From Rhizoctonia solani (taxonomy: Eukaryota; Basidiomycota; Agaricomycetes; Cantharellales; Ceratobasidiaceae): DNA of 64,000 bases. The stretch is taken from assembly GCF_016906535.1 (NCBI RefSeq), contig NC_057371.1, positions 1,736,001-1,800,000 on the forward strand, read 5' to 3'. The position numbers were made by a program, and so were the translations under genes. Positions within the stretch are counted from its first letter, which is position 1. Every line of letters starts with the position of its first letter. Below the pieces are notes generated by a model. It was not told where the DNA came from and made no database searches. It saw nothing but the letters and a program-made list of their open reading frames with translations. Shown here piece by piece: positions 10,401 to 20,169 of this stretch.

Positions 10401-12787
10401 AGGACTTCAGTTGGATACATACGTATAACATTCGAAGCACAAGGCAAAATTTTGACATGATACGCCTGGAATATTAGAAAAAAAAGTTAGCAGCGAAGGC
10501 ATATTTTTAGATGAGAGGCTCACATTTATAAGGTTTGACGTCAACTGTCTTTTTGCAGTGGCTACATGAGATGGCTTTGTCCTGCTCTAAAAGCGATGGA
10601 ACGTCACAAACTCGATCCGATACGAGATAGGTAGATGTATAGGGTGCTTGTGTATGTGTATGCGCATGGAGCGGGGTGGAAGCAATACGAGCCATCCGGA
10701 TTCGTGCTGACGCATATACCAGATGCTAGGGAAGAAACTAAGAAGGAAAGACTTACCAACGTCTGTCCAAGCACCAGAATTCCATACCTTCTCCATATAT
10801 GCATGTCTCCTGCCTGATCTTCGTTTTTTCCCTATTGGAGGTATGCCATCTCGATTCATTCCAGGTGCTATATGCACATTGCCGGCATTATTGGTATGGA
10901 CGGCCCGAAGGTTTGAATTTGCGTGAGATGAGAATTCAGTTGATCAAGTCAATAATTTGACGAGTGCATTAGCGAGGCAATCAGAATATTGCTACTGTCA
11001 TTTCAAATGAATAAACGCACCTAGCAGAGTGGTACTACTTCCACTTGATAAGCTCGAAAGGCTAGCGCTTTCGGCAGCGTGTATCACCCCTGCCGTCTCA
11101 ATACAACCCATACAAAGTTCATACCCATGCTCCAAGCCCGATCCGGACGATGACCCAGGGGAAGAAGCAGCTGGGGAGGATGGATGGTGCAGGTGTGGCG
11201 AAGAGGTTGACCTAGCATGGGGAGATGTTCGGTTATGAGGCGATTGGGAGTTTCGAGCTCGAGTGATATTAGGGTTGAACCGGCCGTAATCGTCCGAGTA
11301 AGTCCACCCGTAAGTTGCACTGCGTGAAGATCCCCCAGGTGGGTAGGTGTGTCCTCCGGCGTATTCATCCGCAAATGGGTCCGCTGCCCGTTCTTTCCCC
11401 TTGCTCCCTCCGTCGACTACAGTATTTGGGCTCTCGGGGTGAACAGGACGCGAGGGTTTCTCACCGCATGTCGAACAGACATACCGGAAAGAGTCCAGAA
11501 GTACACCACATGCTGAACAGTCTGTGACACGATCAGGTGTCTCTAACCCCGGTGGTTCAGCAGAGATGAATTGTAACACCTCTGGTGGAATTCCAGGGTA
11601 GTCTTCAGGGTTGACTCTACGAGGCGGCAAAGGGGGCGGGGTAACGTTGGTGTTCGAGCTGGATGCCCGAGATTCTTGAGAGTAAGGCTGCGAGGATTGC
11701 GAAGAGCTCGACGAGGATTTTGTGCTCTGTGTTTTGTATTGGCTTTGATTTTCGGACTGGGATTGAGAGTGGGACAGTTGCGGTTGCTGCTGAGAAGCCA
11801 ACCAATCGAGGTTGTGTTGTGGTGCTTTGGGTTGCAGTGGCTGTGGTTCCGGGCCAGTTACAGAAGCCGACTCGCTTGTGTATGTATAATAGTAATTTCC
11901 GCGTTCATCCATCTCCAATGATAAATCACCTCCTCGGGAATCGACCGCAGAATGCGGTGGGCCTAATTCGGCATCCGTGATCTCAGAGACCGATGGTTCG
12001 GGCTCAACACCAAGCACCGTACGCATCGTATAAGCATTCTGCTCCCGTAACCACTGCACACCTCGTTCGCTAGGTAGAGAAGCACTTGAAGTATCCAGAC
12101 GTAGTCGTTGGAATACATCAACGGTTTCCAGAACACCGCCGTCGTCATCCGTTCCTGACAGGGAGAAGTCATCGGGTACTCCATGCGGTGCTACCACTGC
12201 TGCGGTGGCGGGTGCACTATGGGAATTCAAAGTAATTGCGTCTTCCTCTGGTGATAATCCAAACCCATTCGTGTTCCCGTGAAGTTCGGCCTGAGCTCTC
12301 GCACGTGCTCCAGCATACTCCTCCATTGAGGCAAGGGAGGCCGTATCGGATAGACTTGGGCCATCATAATCGACAGTTACGGTGACCCGTAGAGTGATCT
12401 TCTTGGGACCAGATGACCTATAAGAGTAAACAGAACCTGCTGAGCTTCCTATCTCTTCTCCAGCCTGGAAATATGAGACTGCCTCAGTGAGATCGCTGTC
12501 TGAATTTATGTCCGTAACTTCGGCATCGTCGTCTGTGTATGAGATGGTGAAGGAGCTCGCAGCAAGAGAGAAACACTCCTCAATCTGATCAAGTCAGCAT
12601 CGCACCTCGCACCAGCTCAGTTCGCTTCATTTGGACTTACCCTCACCCGCAGCAACTCGTACGTGCACGTCTGTGCTGACTGAAACGTGATTCGTCGCAT
12701 CGACCGATCAAATGTACATTTAACAACGAGTGGGATATCCCCTCGCATCGAAGAGACAGAGCCATAGTCAGAGTAGGCCGGAGCCAT
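7430..12787 (-). CDS. PB1 and multi-ZZ zinc-finger protein, NBR1-like autophagy receptor
   Basis: The start MAPAYSDYGSVSS leads into a PB1 domain (about residues 20-100: LVVKCTFDRSMRRITF, then FTISYTDDDAEVTDINSDSD), the self-association domain of NBR1/p62. A large exon (10,998-12,4xx) holds a Ser/Gln-rich disordered stretch and a first ZZ finger whose two halves (CSACG...CSTCG and YELCMGC) are split by a disordered insert of about 115 aa. Four more ZZ fingers follow over small exons: CSHCKKTVDVKPYKC with NFALCFECY and DIHPIHAF; CSHCLQIIIGARFHCAVC with HDSSHIMI; CKGCG with GVRYQCATCPS and HDPYHVF; and CDLCTSPIVGEWFRC with HDPAHIF. It ends PPPIWPHEVYLS, TGA at 7,430-7,432. The architecture points to a selective-autophagy cargo receptor. 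No four-tryptophan (FW) domain was found, so the NBR1 assignment rests on PB1 plus ZZ order. Several introns are very large for this locus. Confidence 0.82.
8466..9044 (-). other. Enlarged 579-bp intron of the NBR1-like gene
   Basis: The donor GTAAGTTGG at 9,044 follows the exon ending HDSSHIMIK. The acceptor CGTAG lies just before the exon starting IPYPLDKREVND. This intron is about ten times longer than most introns here. Open frames inside it (for example 111 aa on -, 8,593-8,928) show no recognised domain. Confidence 0.7.
9178..9888 (-). other. Enlarged 711-bp intron of the NBR1-like gene
   Basis: The donor GTAAGTAC at 9,888 follows a 31-nt exon (MQHQGVLCS). The acceptor CCGCAG precedes the exon that completes the finger CSHCLQIIIGARFHC. 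The phase fits exactly, so this is one intron rather than a gene boundary. It contains one copy of the 16-bp repeat at 9,216-9,231. Confidence 0.72.
9216..9231 (+). repeat. 16-bp direct repeat, copy 1
   Basis: CCCGAGGAGCCCGCAG, identical to 9,981-9,996. Both copies lie in enlarged introns of the same gene, 765 bp apart, on either side of a 31-nt exon. Confidence 0.8.
9920..10178 (-). other. 259-bp intron of the NBR1-like gene
   Basis: Runs from GTAAGTG at 10,178, after the exon ending SIDSQDQ, to TATAG at 9,920. It contains the second copy of the 16-bp repeat at 9,981-9,996. Confidence 0.65.
9981..9996 (+). repeat. 16-bp direct repeat, copy 2
   Basis: Identical to 9,216-9,231; the flanking bases differ on both sides, so the repeat unit is exactly 16 bp. 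Confidence 0.8.
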
Positions 12788-13073
12788 TATCTATCGAGAC
12801 TGTCGACTGTGCCCGTAGTTAGACCTTGTGTGATCGCAGCTAAGATTCAAGTCAGTTTCGAAGCGCCCATCCTGGGAAGTGTCCCTGATTGGATTGTCAT
12901 CAAGCGCCGAGCTTTAATATCAATCGCTGCCGATCTTGGCCCACTGAGCGTGGAACTGTCCACGGCAAACCACCGCGAACCGGTAAATAGGAGTTCTTTT
13001 AGGTAATAGCATAGCTTGTATAGGTCAAAGCACACCCCAGCTGGTATATACAAAATCAAGGCACCGATTACGT
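12788..13073. other. Intergenic, no gene seen
   Basis: Short spacer between the 3' end of SEC1 and the start of the NBR1-like gene (both on the minus strand); it should hold the NBR1-like promoter. Confidence 0.5.
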
Positions 13074-16000
13074 CTAGAAATGGAACAATCCCCTCTTCTT
13101 CTTCTCCTTGTCCTTCTTCAGCTTTTCTCCTCCACCTCCACCTCCACTTCCCAATGAGCTCGATGAAGCTTGGTGAGTTGGTCCCCTTGGCGGTTCAACC
13201 CGTGGAGGTTGCATCTGGCTATAACCATGCGCAGGAGAATGAGTTGTGCCGGCGCGGGTTGAGGTTTGGGTAGAGGCGGCGGGTCCTTAATATAGTACCG
13301 ACGATCGTAGTATTCCTGATATGGGATCTGTCGGTCTGTCGGTTTGGGCAGTCCGTCGGGTATCGCCGCGCTCCCGACTCCGTCCATGCTGATAGCTCGT
13401 AGGTCGGAGATGAAGCGGGCTGGGTTCATTGGATGGGTGGAGCCTGATAGAATGCTACGTCAGAAAAAGGCCTATCCATTTTACACAAATACAAAACTTA
13501 CCAATGAAGATCTCTTTATTTTGTAGAGCACTCATAGTGTATGCCGTTCTCATCTCAGAATAAGTCATGCCACCGGCCACAAATACAAAGACCCGTTGCT
13601 TTAAAGCATCAGCATTGTTGCGACCTCCAGGCGGCGGCGCCTTGTGCCAACTAGGCTGCAAGTAATTGTAAAGATAATGTCACAGCTCCGAGAGAATACG
13701 CATACTTTTTGGCTCCTGAGGGATGTTGGGGCCGCTGTAGTAGGTGTGGGTGCAGGAGAGCTCCGGAAGCTACCCAGCGAGCTACCCAGTGGAGCTGCCG
13801 CAGGAGGAGCGTCCCGAACGTAGGGAAACACGCTTTGATCGAGTTTTCCGGAAAAGTGATCCTGAGCGTGAAGGGTGAGGAATCATATGAATTGCTAGGC
13901 GATATGAAACTTACCTCTAGAACAGTCTGCAACATCGGTTGGTACCTTGATTGATCATACTCGTAGTTTGCTGCAGCTTTTTGTTTCAGCTTGCGTTTGA
14001 TATCCCTGTCCGCGGCTCCCTGGATGTAGACTCAATGTTTGCATAATGGCGATTTAAAATCACACATACCCTTACTATGCGTGTACCGAGATAGGTCAAG
14101 GCATTCACTGCATCCTGGTCCATATTTGATAGTCGTGCATGTTGGTATAAACGCCTCTTGTCCTCATCAGATACACCATCACGATACATAATGTAGAGTC
14201 CAATGAGTCGGGCTTTGTCCGTTGAGCTAAGCCTGCGTTCAGTTTCCAAGCTAATAACGAAAGGCTATAGAGCATATACCTTAAGTTTCTATTCTCCAAC
14301 AAGAGCACCAAATCCTCGACCACGCTCTTGGGAACTTTTCCTTCAGCTGTTTCACCAGTTGCACAATTCTGAGGCGGGGTTAGCATCTAGAATGCTTCGC
14401 AACATAAGTAAGCTTACCTGCTCAACGTCAGCGACAGCCGACAGATTGTTCTGATCAAATAATTTGTTGCATTCCCCTGCCATATTCAAATGCAGAGAAA
14501 ACTATGTGATGCCCAATTAGGTTAATCAAGACGTTTCAGGAGTTGGTGATCGAGTACAAACCTGCTCCCAGGTCTCTTGGTATTGAGGGAGTCCGGCCAA
14601 CATATCTTTGACACCATTGAGCGATTGGTCACTATGCAGGAGATTGGTTGGCGTGGATCTTTAAAACAAAGTACAAAGCCATGATACTTACGCGCCACGA
14701 AACACAGCATTGTCTTCCAAAAACTTGTTGAAATCAGCCTTGAGTTTTTCGTTGGCAGCGAGAAGGTGCATATGCCGTGTAGCAGTCCAGACTAAGTCGG
14801 TCTCAGCCAAAGTGGCAATCTTTTCTTCGCGGATCCCTCGCGAGTTCTCGAATTTGTACCTAAATGCGTATGTGTTTCGTAAGCATGACGCAGATCGTCA
14901 GCAGGGTTCATATGGTAGCACACATACCTGTATCGTGTGCCCCCTTCGATAGGAAGCAAGTCTGTAGCCATGGCTTGATACGTAAATTCATGCATAAGAG
15001 GCGCAACTGGATCCATCGAACGATCTGTGATAAACAACACTGATCGTTGTCGGTTTGTTTCACCCGGTATGACTTTCTGTGGAGACCGTAAGTTGAATGC
15101 GTCGTCGATGAGGATATTTGGGATTGTGTGATAGGAGCCCAGTACGAGAACTTACTGGGAAGTCATGGTTTGCTTTACGATATTCATCCATCTCCCTTTG
15201 TACAAATTGTGCCAACCGTTTGGATATGTGTTCGTCATTCTCGGATGCAGCGGATGACGCTCGCATGTTAGTTGCCATCGCTGAACGCCATCGACTCGAG
15301 CCCTCTGGTTGAGCTACTGCGGATTGCTGTTCAGGGGGATTACCTAGGGGGCCAAGGGGTGGGTGGTGTGAAGGGACATAGTATCGAATCAGGGGGTTCT
15401 CGTTCATCATGATGCAGACGTTGACGATCTGTTCGTGCATTGGTGTTATACAACCCAACTCCCAAGAAAGAGCAAGAGCCGAGAAATCACTCACAGACTT
15501 GGCCATAAACCTCAAATCATTATCCAATCCCTCACGCACGGCGCTGACAGCAGCTTGCTGAGGTGATACGTGCGCGGCCTCTGCTCGTCTTGGGTTGAAT
15601 GTCGTGGCTGGAACCTCTTTATGAGGAGCGTACATGCTGAAAAAGAAAGATGGGGAACGAATTGAAAAGATACGTTGTTCGAGAGCTGCAAAGTTGACAT
15701 AGAGGTCCTGGAGAGTGCGGAGATGAGGTTCAGCGGGAGAGTTGACGAGGTGATTGAGTAGGGGCTCAGGGAGTCCATCTATAAAGAAGAGATGCGCGCC
15801 TCCGTATCGTTTCCTGCCTTGAGAGAAATCATCGATGATTCTGTCAACGTTTTGACTGGTAGGCATCAGCAAGTACATCGCCTCAAGCGATTGCTCGCCA
15901 CGGTGAGTATTGATACTCTCGATCACTGAAACGAACTGATGTTAATTAAGCCTCAGATAGGAGAACAGTGCACTTACAAGTAACATTTTCTTGAAGCACA

Positions 16001-16183
16001 TCGTTGTCTTTCAGAACAGCGCTCAGTAGGCGCTTGGAGTGGTCGTCGACAACCAAGACTTTCCATCTTCCAGGGGGATTTACAGATTGAATAGCATCCA
16101 AAAATCCTGAGTAACGCGTTAGATAGGTCCACACAAGCATCGCGTGTCTTACGTTTTCGTACTTGCTCAATGAGTGAGGCCAT
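13074..16183 (-). CDS. SEC1: Sec1/Munc18 family protein (exocytic SM protein), one frame break near the 3' end
   Basis: An SM protein binding syntaxin/SNARE complexes during fusion of secretory vesicles with the plasma membrane. The start [10 protein letters not shown] is split by an intron and continues [28 protein letters not shown], then [20 protein letters not shown] and [13 protein letters not shown], the Sec1 fold. Later exons give [19 protein letters not shown] and KEIFIG, the C-terminal Sec1 signature, and [15 protein letters not shown]. The frame through [14 protein letters not shown] is one base out of step with the tail, which reads [17 protein letters not shown], a Gly run, and [18 protein letters not shown] with TAG at 13,074. 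A missing base near 13,247 explains it. The gene is divergent from TFIP11, with starts 131 bp apart. Confidence 0.92.
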
Positions 16184-16314
16184 GCTACTGTCGTGCGAGA
16201 GAGCTCAGCTACGTCGTCACGACCAGACCACCCCTCAGGGTCCAAGGGTCTTTATAGGGTCTTCCAGGGACCACGCGACTCCGGCGCCTGTGGTGCTCCG
16301 AAGCCACCTCGATC

Positions 16315-19300
16315 ATGGCCCGCCGCAAACGGTTTCTTGAAGACGACTCGAGCGACGACTCCGAAATTGATGACGAATATTCAGATCCTAACGAGGACCC
16401 AGATGAACGCGCGGAAAGACTACTTCACCAAGATCCTTACCAACGGGGCAAGCGCCGAAGAAGGGGGAGAGGCAAAGAAAGTGCTACGTATGGCGTGTTT
16501 GGGGAGAGTGAGGACGAGGATCCCAAGGCCGGAAAACGAGCAGACATAACCAAGTGAGTCCATGAGACTTATGCGCCCTAAAACAACCATCAACATTACA
16601 CAGAGCCCCAGCATTTGTTTCAAGCAAACCGACTGTACTCGAAACTGAGGCTATACCAGACATTCCAGTGGCTGTTGCAAAAGCTGGTTCGTCCGACGAC
16701 GACGACGACGACGACGGAGACGATGATGGCGGGGAAGACGCTGAAGACGCCTCGGAATCAGACTCAGCCTCTGACTCTTCGGACCCCATCAGGCCAGCTT
16801 CACCTCACCTTCACACGCGCGAGCCGTCTGATGAGCCGGCAGACAAACCCGTTGGGCTAGGAGGGGGTGGACAAGCCGCATTCCGTGCAATGTTTGCTCA
16901 GTCTGGCGAGCCATCCAGTTCATCTAGTCTTGGTGGGATAGGTGCTCGCGGCGGGATTGGTGCCAAGGGAGGCATTGGTGCACGCGGTGGAATTGGTTCT
17001 GGCGGTACCGGTGCCTCTACTCCCGCCGAAGACGAAGCCCCCCGGTCTCAGAGATCTTTTGTCCGCACCGAGGCACCACCACCAGTTCAGCGTGCTGAGC
17101 TCACTGGTACTGAAAAGCAACACTTTGCTAAGATCTCTGGTGGATTCGGTGCACGTATGTTGGCCTCCATGGGCTGGGAGGCCGGTACAGGTCTTGGTGC
17201 CAATCGGCAGGGTATTATCACCCCCATAGAATCTAAACTAAGACCTCAGAAGGCTGGTATCGCTTACAAAGGGTTTTCAGAGAAGACGGATCAGAGTAAA
17301 AGGGAGGCTAAGAGAAAGGCTAAGATGTAAGTGTTTTTGGCTTTGACCATATACTATTCTAAGTCTATTTTAGGGAGGGCAAAGCTGTTTCATCTGATGA
17401 AGATGAACCGTCGATGGGCAAAAAGAAGAAATCCAAAGCCAAGTTTGGAGACGACCACAGGGAAGGTGCCGAAAAACCTGCATGGAAGAGGCCCAAAAAG
17501 AGCAAAATTCGTGTCGAACACAAGACGTATGAGGAAATTGTGCGCGATGCAGGTGTGGACACAGCAACAGCGGGAGTTGGCCAGATCATCGACGCGACGG
17601 GCGCCGTGGTAGGTTATCCCAGTATGAAATTCGTTCCCCTTGAGTATTAACATGGGTCCAAAGCTTCGTGAAGTGGGCTCCATAACAGAGATTTCCGGCT
17701 GGGCACCCACCTCAGACACAACCCGCCTGCTTGAAATCAGGCACAACATCCGCATGATTGTAGACCTTGCCAAAGGTGATCTCGACGGCCTTGCACGAGA
17801 AGGCCGAGCTATAAACGAACGAAAGAAATGGGTCGACAACGAAGAGAAGCGTTTGAGAGGCAAAGTCTCGGAAGAAGCTGATTGTAAGTACATAAGTATT
17901 CATCCTTTCTCAAGTTAACCGGACTTTTTTTAGTAATCGCCCGCCTGCAAAGAGTGCATTTGGTCGTCGATGAAATCTCTGCTAAAGCAAAAGCTATATC
18001 TCAAGAACCAGAACCCGGCTCGAAACTCGAGGAATTCACACCTTACTTTGATCAACTCCTCATGGAATATTCGGGCGAGTACGAAAGGTATAGGCTGGAC
18101 GAAATAGTTGTTGCGTCCATCGCGCCAGCGGTAAATAGATTCTTTAATATAAGGTGTTCTATCTAAAGCATTGGTTATTTGATAGCTTCGCCGTGTAATG
18201 GCAGAGTGGGATCCGCTTCGTGATCCCACCGCGTTCACGGACATATTCAGGAGGTGGAAAAAAGCATTTAGATTAAAGCAGCCATCTGAGTCCACCGCAT
18301 TGATCACTGGCGACTTGATGGCATCAACCACCGGAGTCTCTAACCAAACGTAAGTTTACGCTATATTTCCGGGAGAGCGGTGCTACTTGTGCTAATCCTT
18401 CGAAAATTAGGCAAATGACACCCTACGAGAGTCTTTTGTGGACAGTGTGGTTACCTCGCGTCCGCTCGAGTATCAAGTGTGTACCATTGTTTGGTTTTCA
18501 CGTCTGTCTTAACCGAGTTTATTTATATAGTAACATGTGGTCTGCGACCGAGCCCGACTCTGCCCTGGCACTATTCGATGGCTGGCGAGACTTGCTCCCA
18601 CCGTTCATACATGACAACGTGCTGGATCAGCTCATTATACCCAAAATACAAAAAGCTGTCTCTGAATGGAACCCCAAGAACGCAGCCCAGTCTCTGCAAG
18701 CGATCGTGTTTCCCTGGCTGTCGCATGTTGGGCTAAGGATGGAAGACCTTGTGGGGGATGCAAAACGAAAAGTACGCTCGAGTCTTCGCGGGTGGAAGGT
18801 TGGAGATGGTCTTCCGAAAGATTTAATTCCATGGAAAGATGTGAGTACCTTGGTTTCGGTGTGCGTGTACATACCCATTTCCGGACCCGCGCATGTATGG
18901 GCAACCCCTCATGTTGGCACGCGGTCTTCTTGCCACACCGATATCGTTTGCTATCACCTCATATGCCCGTCTACCCTTCTATCTCCGTGAACCCCACAAA
19001 CCCATGCTGACATACATCTGGGCCTAGATTTTTGGGACCAAGGACTGGGATAACGTACTCCTCAAATATATCGTACCCAAACTCAGTTCTACCCTTCGCG
19101 AAGATTTCGCTGTCAACCCACGTTCCCAGGACCTGGGACCTCTGCACGCTGTACTGGAGTGGGCAGGCATTATACGCGATTCAATCATTGCACGCGTGCT
19201 CGAAGCTGAATTCTTCGGGAAATGGCTATCGACGCTACACGTGTGGTTGACTTCAAAGAAACCTAATTTTGACGAGATTGTGGAATGGTGAGCTCCCAAT

Positions 19301-20097
19301 TTTTCGGTTCAGGACGTTTGGAGGCGGCGGCCATTTCCGAGCTACGGAGAGCTGGATGGCCAATAATTTTTCTTGTTGGAATTGATTGGGGGCACCAGAT
19401 TTGGGGTTTTGCCTCGATAGATCCGAGGCTGACCTTAGATCGATGATGCAAGACGCACTTTGCCGATGGTGCAAAGCTTCAGAGGGGAAACATTTGATCT
19501 CCACGCACACACCTGTTCCAAAGAGCTATATGAATCATCGCTTCCTCTAATTAGTCGTTATTGTTGCCGGCTCCCAGTCTAGAGCCTATTGCTGATCGAT
19601 AGATATTCTTATTACACAGGTATCAATTCTGGAAAAAGAAGGTTTTCCCCGAGCACCTGCTAGAACACTCGTCCGTTGCGAGCGGATTTGAGCGTGGGCT
19701 GCAGCTCATGAATTCTGCAATGGCGCTCGGGCCCAATGCCGCCGCCAAATTACCCAAACCCGATCTGACGAGGGACCCCCTCACACCTGGAACGACAGTT
19801 GGTGGCAAAAGCAAAGTCGCAAATGGTACTGTGCGGCCACAGCCTTCGCATACTGCGGACGTGTCTTTCAGGACCATTGTTGATGAATTTGCTGCGGCTC
19901 ACAACCTACTCCTGATGCCAACGCAAAGGACCCACGAGCGCTCCAGAATGCCGCTCTATCGTGTCTCTAACAACGCGAGCGGAAAAGGCGGAATATTGGT
20001 TTATCTATTGGATGATGTGGTTTGGACTGGAGAGGCAGACGACTGGAAGCCCGTGTCACTGGAGGAAATGGTCCTGAGAGCAACGAAAAAACAATAG
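16315..20097 (+). CDS. TFIP11/Ntr1-like G-patch and GCFC splicing factor
   Basis: Nuclear G-patch protein that, in the Ntr1/TFIP11 family, activates the helicase Prp43/DHX15 for lariat-spliceosome disassembly. The N-terminal TIP-type region is acidic (MARRKRFLEDDSSDDSE, then an Asp run near 16,690) followed by a Gly-rich IGARGGIGAKGG repeat. The G-patch is GFGARMLASMGWEAGTGLG near 17,140. A basic linker (KKKKSKAK, RPKKSKIRVEHKTYEEI) follows. The GCFC region includes LREVGSITEISGWAP, TPYESLLWTVWLPRVRSSI, LFDGWRDLLPPFIHDNVL and FPWLSHVGLRMEDL, and ends with VSLEEMVLRATKKQ and TAG at 20,097. About seven introns are seen. It is convergent with the TFIIIC gene (72 bp apart). Confidence 0.92.
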
Positions 20098-20169
20098 TCG
20101 GACTTTCGTGTCTTCATACTATCTGAGTGTAGGATTTCAATAATAGGTACATAACTAGTCGGAAACGAG

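Noticed and set aside
16690..16720. GAC triplet run as a microsatellite feature
   Set aside because: It encodes the acidic Asp run of TFIP11 and is ordinary for that protein.
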